61,249 bases of DNA, taken from assembly GCA_903888515.1 (NCBI GenBank), contig CAISTY010000084.1, positions 1 through 61,249 of the forward strand. Reading direction: 5' to 3'. The translations under genes were made by a program, and so were the position numbers. Positions 9,401 through 15,471 of this stretch are shown piece after piece. Below the pieces are notes generated by a model that had not been told where the DNA came from, did not search any database, and saw nothing but the letters and a program-made list of their open reading frames with translations. Positions within the stretch are counted from its first letter, which is position 1. Each line of letters opens with the position of its first letter. This DNA comes from Akkermansiaceae bacterium. Lineage in GTDB: Bacteria; Verrucomicrobiota; Verrucomicrobiia; Verrucomicrobiales; Akkermansiaceae.

Positions 9401-10319
9401 CCGGCGGTATGCTGCCGGAGAGTTGGTTGGTGCCAAATCTTATCCAGGTGAGATGGGTCAGGTTGCCGATGGAAGCCGGAATCTCTCCGGACAGGTTGTT
9501 ATTATCAGCCGTGAAGTCCTCCAACAGGGTGAGATTGCCGATGGTGGACGGAATTGATCCTGATAGATGATTGGCCCCGACTCCGAGACTGCGCAGACTT
9601 GTCATGTTACCGATCTCGTCAGGCATCGGGCCATCAAGCTGGTTGATCCAGAGCGCTAGCCACTGCAGGCTTGCCAGATTGCCGATTGTCGCGGGTATCG
9701 GGCCGGTCAGTTGGTTCATCCCGAGACCCAAGTTCACGAGTCCTGTGAGGTTGCCGATGGACGCTGGAATCGCACCCGCCAGCGCGTTTTCCGTAAGGTA
9801 GATATCGGTGACGTGACCATTATCTATAGCTACGCCGAACCACGGGGTGTTTTCCGTCAACCAGTTTGTATGATCCGTCCAGTTGGAGCCATTGGTGCTG
9901 TGATAGAGATCAACGAGCGCGTCGAATTCCGCGGGTGGAATATTCAGCGCACCGATCAGAAACGTGAAATCGGCACTTTTGATTTCACTGGGGTCCATGC
10001 CATTCGCAAACGCCTTCGCCTTGAGGGTGGCGGTTGCCGACATGGGTATCATATCACCCGAAATAACGCTCGGGCTTTCATGAGTCGGTTGGGAATCATC
10101 AAGCGTATAGTGGATGCCGGCATTCGGGGTCGCGCAGGTAATGACCACGTTTTTCGTTTCATTGAACGTTCCGCCATCCGGGTTGAACACCGGGGTGTCA
10201 ACCATCGAGGGATCGGCCCGGACTAACACGCAGCTTGCGATAAGAGCCACTGACACCAGACATATTGTCTGGAACTTGCCTATTGTGAGTGCATGCATGA
10301 ATAAACTCATTAAATTCAT
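6444..10319 (-). CDS. Large secreted leucine-rich-repeat protein with internal duplication
   Basis: This 1291-aa protein has an N-terminal hydrophobic signal (ICLVSVALIASCVLVRA). Residues ~40-105 form a chitobiase/hexosaminidase C-terminal-like beta-sandwich (PVFNPDGGTFNETKNVVI, GIHYTLDDSQPT). Two long blocks of plant-type 24-residue LRRs (xLxxNxLxGxIPxxIGNLxxL) start at about 133 and 626, each opened by the same cap motif (ALVxLYxSTxGxNWTDxTNWL). A fibronectin-like module containing GYYEVGISDTxGGPYSF follows each block (~555-610 and ~1090-1150). The C-terminus has a DPDGDAMTNLQEFAFGLDP calcium-type motif and a final beta domain ending KLFVRVQAD, common on verrucomicrobial surface proteins. 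A role in adhesion or polymer binding is likely. Codon 8 (MHALTIGKF) is an alternative start. No clear SD is visible. Confidence 0.8.
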   Translation of the reverse strand: MNLMSLFMHALTIGKFQTICLVSVALIASCVLVRADPSMVDTPVFNPDGGTFNETKNVVITCATPNAGIHYTLDDSQPTHESPSVISGDMIPMSATATLKAKAFANGMDPSEIKSADFTFLIGALNIPPAEFDALVDLYHSTNGSNWTDHTNWLTENTPWFGVAIDNGHVTDIYLTENALAGAIPASIGNLTGLVNLGLGMNQLTGPIPATIGNLASLQWLALWINQLDGPMPDEIGNMTSLRSLGVGANHLSGSIPSTIGNLTLLEDFTADNNNLSGEIPASIGNLTHLTWIRFGTNQLSGSIPPEIGNLQNLQWLWLDKNSLSGSLPTEICNLSSLENFTVFNNQLGGVIPAAMDKLVALRILDLSQNQLTGTIPAAIGDLTNLEQFWAYSNQLTGEIPPELGQLGNLEALGLSNNLLEGSIPADIGLLTGLLSLYLDSNLLSGEIPAELGDLTLLENLNLAGNQLHGEIPAALANLTNITSLNLGSNQLKASDLDLLIYLAAHAPWGEDSQTIEPTNLTVSGGDSSSVILTWQPIVYAWDDGYYEVGISDTPGGPYSFAPANRTADKWASSLQIGDLTQGETYYFVVRTVTLPLWINPSTLTSDPSNEVSASPNALGVPQIEYEALVALYNSTDGDNWTDNTNWLTGTAPWFGVNTENGHVVELWLDNNQLSGPLPAELGDLANLRVLQLSDNQLTGDIPVELGGLANLVSMWMGINQFSGTIPAELGQLLNLQSLSLSVNLLTGGIPPEIGALANLHDLWLDRNQLTGSIPPGMGALANLHTLQLSDNKFSGSIPVELGNLTSLRNLWMSNNQLSGALPAELGDLAALESLSLMLNQLTGTIPPELGNLVNLTGLWLNRNQLSGAVPNMAGLTKMITFDLSTNGLTGPIPTWLENMVMLENLVMYRNQFTGPIPAELGNLTTLKQLSLSYNNLTGTIPSELNALTELNYLVLSGNELTGPIPAWLADLTKLTSLALRINKLSGTIPSALGGMTQLTALALSSNQFSGGIPTSFVNLTNISTLNGVKQLMLEYNCLTADDPGLISYLDTMDPGWALTQTVAPANVHLAGVGTGVLSLAWDPISYTSDGGYYEVGISDTAGGPYSFLPANRTANKSAGTIMITGYDPGTVKYLVVRTFTPTHGAWNNPLSNKSDLTSGVSTETDPFELWISGWNWTVFTSPDLSATGDPDGDAMTNLQEFAFGLDPRSGASVNPIASGLIGNQFSYTKRIGTGLSYTVHYTTDLLTWSLDQSAVQTITGTHGDVDTVAVTLSSAAVPSGGKLFVRVQAD

Positions 10320-10461
10320 AGAGGTGCGTCAAGAGGCAAATGGTTCGGAATTGGGAAAGGTTGCCTGCCGTTTTGGCCATCCACCACGGGCGGTGCGTTG
10401 TCGGCGGGCGAAAGTCCCGGTGGTTTTCATGGTCGTGCCAGAGGCGGCCATGGGCGAGGAT

Positions 10462-10541
10462 CACCCCCCATTTCCCCGCCCACCGGTCCGGCCACCGGCT
10501 CTTTCAACGGCCTTCACCCCAAAAGCAATTTCCTAGCAATC
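10462..10541 (-). repeat. Dispersed intergenic repeat family 1, copy C
   Basis: This is the most complete copy: CACCCCCCATTTCCCCGCC, CACCGGTCCGGCCACCGGCT, CTTTCAACGGCCTTCACC, CCAAAAGCAATTTCCTAGC. It contains the dyad CCGGT-ccggcc-ACCGG. It lies 47 nt downstream of the rtcA stop, so it may form part of the 3' UTR of the RNA-repair operon. The rest of the 10320-10587 gap shows no gene. Confidence 0.85.
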
Positions 10542-10587
10542 GCATTGATCGCGCGGATCGACCGGGAACGGCGGTAATGCGGGAACC

Positions 10588-11598
10588 TCACGCCACCGTG
10601 ATGACCCGTTTCCCGCGGTCCGCCTGATCGATCTGGAATTTCACCGGCAGGAATTTCCCGATGACCGCAATGTTGGTTGATACGTGCTCGTCGGGGGCCA
10701 TGGTGGTGAAGCCGCCGCCGCCGGCCAGGGCCATGGGCAGCAGGAGTTGGTCGGCGAGGTGGCGGCCGACCGCGGCGTGGGTGCCGATGAAATCCGCGAG
10801 CGCCTTGGCGGCGCGGCGGCCGACCCGCTCGGCGCTGACATTCAACTCGCCGAAGCTGCTAGAGAGTTCCGCGGTGTTGGCGAAGTTTGCCTGATAGAGG
10901 CAGCAGACGCCGCGGCCCGGGCCGGGTTCGCGGGGTTCCACGGCGGCGTCCTCGCATGGCAGTTGATCGAGCGCGGTGGCGAGGACGCGTGCGGCAATGG
11001 TGTCCGGGAGGTTGCGGGTCGGCACGCGCAGGCGCATATCTATCAGTTCGCCGCGCTCGTGGAGATCGATGGGGATGAGTTTCGGGCACGGCTGGATTTG
11101 GCATTCGATGATGCCGCCGCCGACCGGCGCGAAGCCGCTTTGGATCAGTGATATCGTTGCCTCAGCGCCCATGCGGCGCAGGGCCGGAAGGAAGACGTGG
11201 TCGAGGAACTCGAAGGGCGGGGCGAGCGGGTTGTGGGTGCCGCCTTCGAGCCGCAGGGTGCTGGGTCCATCGGCGTGGAGGAGCGCGGGCAGCAGCGTTT
11301 GATATAACAATCCGGTGCTGCCGGCGGTGCCGATGGCGAATTGGTACGATGATCCCCGTAGTTTGCCGGCGCGGAACACCAGATCGGTGGAGCCGATCTC
11401 CGCGCCGTCGGCCGTGCCGTCGGAAATCACGCAGGCGGCTTTCACACATGTCAGATGCTGGCGCATCAGGCCGGGTTTCGGCCGCCGCCCGCGGATGTTG
11501 GTCATCCGGAACGGTTGGCCGGTGATCATGGCCAGGGACAAGGCGGTGCGCAGCATCTGCCCGCCGCCCTCCGTGCCGTCGAGTTGAATGAGTTTCAT
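10588..11598 (-). CDS. rtcA: RNA 3'-terminal phosphate cyclase
   Basis: The 336-aa length is typical for RtcA. It converts RNA 3'-phosphate ends to 2',3'-cyclic phosphate using ATP, through a covalent His-AMP intermediate. The N-terminal hallmark EGGGQMLRTALSLAMITGQPF is present. Near the C-terminus, DEHVSTNIAVIGKFLPVKF aligns with the catalytic His region of E. coli RtcA (CHLLTNIAV), so the nucleophile is kept. The chosen ATG (MKLIQLDG) is 7 nt after the rtcB stop. Upstream in-frame ATGs at 11613 and 11628 would overlap rtcB. The close spacing implies one transcript with rtcB, and the gene is last in the rsr-Y RNA-rtcB-rtcA operon. Confidence 0.95.
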   Translation of the reverse strand: MKLIQLDGTEGGGQMLRTALSLAMITGQPFRMTNIRGRRPKPGLMRQHLTCVKAACVISDGTADGAEIGSTDLVFRAGKLRGSSYQFAIGTAGSTGLLYQTLLPALLHADGPSTLRLEGGTHNPLAPPFEFLDHVFLPALRRMGAEATISLIQSGFAPVGGGIIECQIQPCPKLIPIDLHERGELIDMRLRVPTRNLPDTIAARVLATALDQLPCEDAAVEPREPGPGRGVCCLYQANFANTAELSSSFGELNVSAERVGRRAAKALADFIGTHAAVGRHLADQLLLPMALAGGGGFTTMAPDEHVSTNIAVIGKFLPVKFQIDQADRGKRVITVA

Positions 11599-11605
11599 GG
11601 TTCTA

Positions 11606-13093
11606 TCAATCATCCGGCGCGGTTTCATCCTTGATCACGAAGCGAGCCTGCAGCTTCGCCACGGTTTGGGCCAGCCCCGCCGCCTCGACGCTGCGCAATA
11701 CTTCGGGGAAGTTCTTATAGGCGTCGGGCGCCTCGTCGATCGGATAGTTGCGGCAGTTGGTTAGAATGTCGGAGGTGTCAAAGTCCGCGTCGATGGATTT
11801 CTGGTCGAGGGTCCGGGCGGCGTGTTTGCGACCCATCGCGCGGCCCGCGCCATGGTTGACCGACCAGCAGGTGCGTTCGGCCCCGCCCTGGGCGACCATG
11901 ACGACCGAGCCGTCGCGCGGGTTGCCGGGCAGCAGGATCGGGTGGCCGGATTCGGCGAAGCGGGTGCCGGCCAGCGTGAAATGGCCGCCGGGGATGGCGC
12001 GGGTGGCACCCTTGCGGTGGACCCAGGCTTTTTTGCCGTTGACGATTTCCTCGCGGGCGATGTTGTGCGAGATGAAATAGACGAGCTGGCCGTTGCAGCC
12101 GGGCAGGACCTCGCGGAACGCTTCCAACACCAGCGCGTTGATCAACAGGTGGTTCACCGTGGCGAAGTTCGCGCCGATGGCCATGTCATCGAGATAGGCA
12201 TTCGCCTCAAGGGTCCCGAGCGGGGCATAAACCAGTTGCTTGTCGCCCGCCGGAAACGGGATGCTCCAGTCGCGGAACTTCTTCTCGAGATCCTTGAACT
12301 GGCCCTGGGCTAACAGATTTCCCAGGCCGCGCGACCCGCAGTGGCTGAGGAACGAAACATGCCCGTCCGTGAGACCGAACACCTCGGCGGTCGCTCTAGC
12401 AGACGGGCGGTCGGCGATGCGGGTGATCTCGCACTCACCGAAATGGTTGCCGCCGCCGTAGGACCCGAGTTGTCCGGCCTTGTCGTTGAAGTTGCGGATG
12501 CGGGCGCTGGCGAGGATGAAATCGAGGCGGGCGCGCAGCGCGTCATAGGTGCCGTCGTGGCCGCGGTGGGTCGAGTCCTCGCAGCGCTCCGCCCACTCGG
12601 GTGGGATGCCGAGCGCCTCGCACACTCTAACAGACGCGCCCTCGGTCACCGCGAGGATGCCGAGATCGCGGTCCACCTTGCGGCCTTTTTTGACCGAGCG
12701 CTGGCCGCGGCCGGCACCGGTGGGCGTGCGTTCGACAATGGCATTGATGAGCGCGCGGCGGGTCGGCTTGTCGAGGATCTCGTCCTCGGGAATGTCCAAC
12801 TGGAGCAGCGACATCGAGCACTTGATATCGACACCGACCGGTCCCGGATAGATATGGGTCGGCGAAACCATCACGCAGCCGACTGGCGCGCCATATCCGG
12901 CGTGGCCATCGGGGTTGAGGACCAGATCGGTCACGCCGGGCGCCATCCGCGAGTTGACCGCCTGTTGCAGGCACATCTCGTCGAAGTGGTCGCGGATCGC
13001 GTCGGTACCGACCACGGTGATCGGTTTGCCGGAATCGTCAGGCAGTGGAATGAAGCCGTAAACTTCGTCGGTCTTGTGGATGGTGGGTGTCAT
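11606..13093 (-). CDS. rtcB: RNA-splicing ligase RtcB (3'-phosphate/5'-OH RNA ligase)
   Basis: RtcB joins 2',3'-cyclic or 3'-phosphate RNA ends to 5'-OH ends, using GTP and Mn2+. At 495 aa this is longer than the 408-aa E. coli enzyme. Visible motifs in order are DGHAGYGAPVG, GVDIKCSM with the metal-binding Cys (the usual form is DIGCG, so Lys and Ser replace Gly), YGGGNHFGECE, LSHCGSRGLG, and SVNHGAGRAMGR, which holds the His that is guanylylated. It lies directly downstream of the Y RNA region and upstream of rtcA. The start ATG falls inside a sequence (CAATCCCATGAC) that resembles the 3' strand of the neighbouring Y RNA helices. Confidence 0.95.
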   Translation of the reverse strand: MTPTIHKTDEVYGFIPLPDDSGKPITVVGTDAIRDHFDEMCLQQAVNSRMAPGVTDLVLNPDGHAGYGAPVGCVMVSPTHIYPGPVGVDIKCSMSLLQLDIPEDEILDKPTRRALINAIVERTPTGAGRGQRSVKKGRKVDRDLGILAVTEGASVRVCEALGIPPEWAERCEDSTHRGHDGTYDALRARLDFILASARIRNFNDKAGQLGSYGGGNHFGECEITRIADRPSARATAEVFGLTDGHVSFLSHCGSRGLGNLLAQGQFKDLEKKFRDWSIPFPAGDKQLVYAPLGTLEANAYLDDMAIGANFATVNHLLINALVLEAFREVLPGCNGQLVYFISHNIAREEIVNGKKAWVHRKGATRAIPGGHFTLAGTRFAESGHPILLPGNPRDGSVVMVAQGGAERTCWSVNHGAGRAMGRKHAARTLDQKSIDADFDTSDILTNCRNYPIDEAPDAYKNFPEVLRSVEAAGLAQTVAKLQARFVIKDETAPDD

Positions 13094-13130
13094 GGGATTG
13101 TAGTCTATCCAGCATTCGCGAAAAGGAAAT

Positions 13131-13226
13131 TGCTGACAAGGGATTGGGAGACGATTTCCGGGCCTTGCGGCCCGTGCGGGATTCGAACCCGCTGGTTACC
13201 GAGTGTAGTCTCACAGGCATTCAGCA
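13131..13226 (-). ncRNA. Predicted Y RNA 3 (Ro60-binding helix with T arm and GNRA-capped stem)
   Basis: Read on the minus strand, a lower stem UGCUGA/UCAGCA (13226-13221 with 13136-13131) leads to an internal loop with AUGCCUGU on one side and CCAAUCCCUUG on the other, then an upper stem GAGAC/GUCUC. The apical module contains a perfect T arm, GCGGG-UUCGAAU-CCCGC (plus coordinates 13176-13192), and next to it a 6-bp stem CGGGCC/GGCCCG closed by a GCAA tetraloop (13159-13174), an acceptor-stem mimic. No D arm is present. The spacer to rtcB is 37 nt. It is called a Y RNA from position, helix plan and tRNA mimicry. It is not a tRNA, because the acceptor and anticodon parts are missing. Confidence 0.75.
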
Positions 13227-13392
13227 TGAGGATTGATGGTATTAGTTATTAGCACCAGAACCCGGCGCGGCGCCGGGTGTGGAACCGGGAGTAACTTTGG
13301 TTTGGAGGCTCCGGGCAGGATGCCCGGGCCACGTGGCGCGGGCATTCTGCCCGCCGCCTGTAACAGCCAAGTTAGTCGGGAGGACGGGCGGG
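13227..13392. repeat. Palindromic repeats between Y RNA 2 and Y RNA 3
   Basis: The 166-nt spacer contains a GC hairpin around CCCGGCGCGGCGCCGGG (13261-13277) and a unit with two dyads: CCGGGCAGGATGCCCGG (about 13311-13327) and GCGGGCATTCTGCCCGC. The GGGCAGGATGCCC core is the same as in the 67-bp units at 13591-13724 and near 61130-61170. No gene is seen. Confidence 0.65.
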
Positions 13393-13504
13393 CCGCGACA
13401 AGGATTTGGAAGATCCGGGATAACTGCTCTACCACTGAGCTACCGTGCTTTCGCAGGGCCGGATTCGAACCGGCGACAGGTGTAATCTTCCGGGGCATTC
13501 GCGG
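13393..13504 (-). ncRNA. Predicted Y RNA 2 with circularly permuted tRNA-like module (YrlA-like)
   Basis: Minus-strand order: lower stem CCGCGA/UCGCGG (13504-13499 with 13398-13393), internal loop AUGCCCC versus AAAUCCUUG, 7-bp upper stem GGAAGAU/AUCUUCC, then a T arm GCCGG-UUCGAAU-CCGGC (13458-13474). Next comes a short acceptor mimic, CCUGC with GCACGG, capped by GAAA, and then a D arm UA-GCUC-AGUGGUA-GAGC (13426-13440). T arm before D arm, with the acceptor closed by a tetraloop and the upper stem in the anticodon-stem position, is the permuted tRNA fold described for Salmonella YrlA. It lies between rsr and rtcB as YrlA does. A tRNA finder may report a false or partial tRNA here. Confidence 0.85.
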
Positions 13505-13515
13505 TGAGGGATGGT

Positions 13516-13590
13516 CGCCGGCCCGGCGACAAGGGATTGTGAAACATTCATTTAACAGATGTAGTTTCACAGGAATTCGCCGGGCCGGCG
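13516..13590 (-). ncRNA. Predicted Y RNA 1 (minimal Ro60-binding stem-loop)
   Basis: A perfect 14-bp lower stem pairs 13590-13577 with 13529-13516 (CGCCGGCCCGGCGA on the minus strand). The internal loop has AUUCC on one side and AUCCCUUG on the other. A perfect 8-bp upper stem UGUGAAAC/GUUUCACA (13570-13563 region with 13545-13538) closes an 18-nt A/U-rich loop. There is no tRNA-like module. The internal-loop bases match Y RNAs 2 and 3 although the stems differ. The 5' end directly abuts a 67-bp repeat unit. The perfect outer stem could also act as a processing or transcription-attenuating hairpin. Confidence 0.75.
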
Positions 13591-13724
13591 GGATTGTTTC
13601 AGACGGAGCGAGACGCTCCTTACACGGTCTGGGGCAGGATGCCCCAGCCACTTGGCGGGATTGTTTCAGACGGAGCAAGGTGCTCCTTGCACGGACTGGG
13701 GCAGGAAGCCCCAGCCACTAGATC
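13591..13724. repeat. Two tandem 67-bp palindromic repeat units overlapping the rsr 3' end
   Basis: Units 13591-13657 and 13658-13724 both read GGATTGTTTCAGACGGAGC, then a GCTCC return, then a CTGGGGCAGG(A/T)-GCCCCAG dyad and AGCCAC. Each therefore makes two small hairpins: GGAGC/GCTCC with variable loops, and CTGGGGC/GCCCCAG. The second unit runs into the reading frame of rsr and supplies its last codons and stop. A related core, CACGGTCTGGGGCAGGAT, recurs near 61146-61163. Confidence 0.85.
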
Positions 13725-15282
13725 GTGGGCGGAGGGGTTGGAGTTGGATTTCGCGGATCCAGTGGTCGGAGCCATCGGCGCCGCTGGCGAAGGACGCGAG
13801 CAGGTCGAAGACGGTGTCACTGAAGCCGCCGATGTTGAGGATGTCCTTGCGGTTCAGCGCCTGGGTGGTGGTGTTCGGGGTGAGGTCGATGCACACCAAG
13901 CGGGCCTTGGGGTTGCGCTGTTTGATGATTTCCCACTCCTTGAGCATGGCGGTTCCGCGGTTGGCCTTGGGGTCGGCCCATGACTCGTTGTCCGAGACGA
14001 AAATGACGAGGTCGGGGCGGGCCTTTTCGGCGTTGAGTTGGGCCAGCGGCGCCGAGCAGTTGGTGCCACCGCCACCGATGCTGGCAAGGCTGGCGGCGTT
14101 GGTCATCACCGAGTCGCGCGGGTTGAGCCGGACATCGACCACCTTCACCTCGAACGGCAGGACGCGGCCGCCCTGGTTTTTCCGCAACAAGGCGGCGGTG
14201 ATCAGCGCGGCGACATCGATGCAACGGACCGCAGAACTCGCGCCAGGCTGGCGGCCGGTAACCGGCGACTGCATCGAGCCGGAAACATCCGGGCAGACGA
14301 CGATATTGCCGGCGAGGTCAGGCACGCTGGAGATGGCGGTTTCCATGGCATCCTGCAGGGCCTCGCGGATTTCCGCCGGCACCTTGGAGTCGCAGTTGAG
14401 ATAGGTGGTCATGAGCTGATAGGGAAACACCCGGGCCTTGGCGATGAGATCGGGATCGGCGAGCCGGGCGGCGATTTGCCGCACCCGCGCCGCGTCCTGA
14501 TAGACGCCGTGCCGGGCGAAGGTGTTGAGGTTCATGCGGGTGGTTTGCCATGACGCGCGCTCGGCGATGGCGGACCATTCGGCGGTGCCGAGATCGAGTG
14601 CGGTGAGCATCTGGAACGGCACGTCGGGCACGTCGCCGGTGCGGGTTTGCTTCCAGGTTTCGAATGCCCGCAGGGATTCCGGCAGTGCCTCGGGATTCCA
14701 CGGCTTGCCGATCAACCATGCATAGAACGCCTCGCGCACCGGATCCGCGGGGCGCGGGTGCACCATCTTGACGATGTCCGCCAGCGACGGCGCGTTGCCG
14801 ACCGACGCATGGATCAACTTCCGGACGTCCGCGCGTTCCAGCCATTGCAGGATGAGGCGCTTCGGTGCGGAGCCGAGCGATTTGCGGCCGGTGACCCCGG
14901 AGCGGAGGATCTGGACGAAGTTGCGCAACATGCGGCCGTTGTCGATGACCTGCGGAAACACCTCGCTCAGCCGACCGAGGTCGCGGGTGGCCAGCACCGC
15001 GCACAACAACGCGGGCATGTCCTTCATGAACCCGCGCTGGCGGGCATAAAGCGCGGTTTGCGCGAGGAAATCGACCTCCACTTGCCCGGCGAGTTCCAGC
15101 ACGCGGTCGAGCTGTGTTTCGGCGGTGGCATAATAGGTGTTCGACAGGCAACCGGTGGCGGCGAGCTGGGCGAGCGCGGCTTGCGGGCCGAGGTCGTAGG
15201 CGGGAGCGCCGGCGTCGTTGGTGGTGTCGGTCCGCGGCAGCAGCGCGCCGCGCAGGGATTGGAAGAGTGAACGATTGGCCAT
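13666..15282 (-). CDS. rsr: Ro60/Rsr, TROVE-domain Y RNA-binding protein with vWA domain
   Basis: The chosen ATG (MANRSLFQSLRGALL) gives 538 aa, the usual size of bacterial Ro60. The TROVE HEAT-repeat ring occupies about residues 15-340 (for example LYARQRGFMKDMPALLCAVLA and VFPQVIDNGRMLRNFVQI). It binds Y RNA on the outside and misfolded RNA ends in the cavity. A von Willebrand A domain follows with an intact MIDAS (PDVSGSM near 355, and later SIGGGGTNCSAPL). The final ~20 residues after REIQLQPL are encoded by a 67-bp repeat and look non-native. It is first gene of rsr-Y RNAs-rtcB-rtcA, behind a sigma-54 promoter match. Upstream in-frame ATG 15318 would start upstream of the predicted transcription start. 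Confidence 0.93.
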   Translation of the reverse strand: MANRSLFQSLRGALLPRTDTTNDAGAPAYDLGPQAALAQLAATGCLSNTYYATAETQLDRVLELAGQVEVDFLAQTALYARQRGFMKDMPALLCAVLATRDLGRLSEVFPQVIDNGRMLRNFVQILRSGVTGRKSLGSAPKRLILQWLERADVRKLIHASVGNAPSLADIVKMVHPRPADPVREAFYAWLIGKPWNPEALPESLRAFETWKQTRTGDVPDVPFQMLTALDLGTAEWSAIAERASWQTTRMNLNTFARHGVYQDAARVRQIAARLADPDLIAKARVFPYQLMTTYLNCDSKVPAEIREALQDAMETAISSVPDLAGNIVVCPDVSGSMQSPVTGRQPGASSAVRCIDVAALITAALLRKNQGGRVLPFEVKVVDVRLNPRDSVMTNAASLASIGGGGTNCSAPLAQLNAEKARPDLVIFVSDNESWADPKANRGTAMLKEWEIIKQRNPKARLVCIDLTPNTTTQALNRKDILNIGGFSDTVFDLLASFASGADGSDHWIREIQLQPLRPRSSGWGFLPQSVQGAPCSV

Positions 15283-15322
15283 GGTGGTGAGTCCGTGGGT
15301 TGGCACGGACGATATCACTCAT

Positions 15323-15338
15323 TGCATACTGCGGGCCA
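15323..15338 (-). promoter_or_regulatory. Candidate sigma-54 promoter of the rsr-Y RNA-rtcBA operon
   Basis: The minus strand reads TGGCCCGCAGTATGCA. Compared with the consensus TGGCAC-N5-TTGCA it matches TGGC and TGCA, with the essential GG (-24) and GC (-12) exactly 10 nt apart. Transcription would begin near 15312, about 30 nt before the rsr ATG. A sigma-54 promoter is expected because the divergent gene is the sigma-54 activator RtcR. Confidence 0.7.
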
Positions 15339-15392
15339 GGATTTGCCCCACGCTTCGATATCTCCGTAAGTCATTGATGACAAACACGAAAA

Positions 15393-15461
15393 ATTTCAAA
15401 GATTTTTTCGAGCGCTGGATTTTGAAATATTGGATTGCCTTGATGCTAGCCATCCGGCTAG
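15393..15461. promoter_or_regulatory. Candidate activator-binding inverted repeats between rsr and rtcR
   Basis: Two dyads lie 55-120 nt upstream of the sigma-54 promoter. ATTTCAAA/TTTGAAAT has arms at 15393-15400 and 15421-15428. CTAGCC-atcc-GGCTAG is at 15446-15461, just before the rtcR ATG. This is the position expected for an RtcR enhancer site, and the second dyad could also mediate autoregulation. Neither matches a motif I know for RtcR. Confidence 0.35.
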
Positions 15462-15471
15462 TAATTTCGCC

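Noticed and set aside
13150..13480. One or two tRNA genes, suggested by GTTCGAATCC T-loop motifs and a D arm
   Set aside because: T arm precedes D arm, acceptor strands and anticodon loop are missing, and both motifs lie inside Y-type helices between rsr and rtcB.
13216..15318. A system of CRISPR or toxin-antitoxin type around the CARF protein
   Set aside because: The CARF domain belongs to RtcR; there are no cas genes or repeat-spacer arrays in the window.
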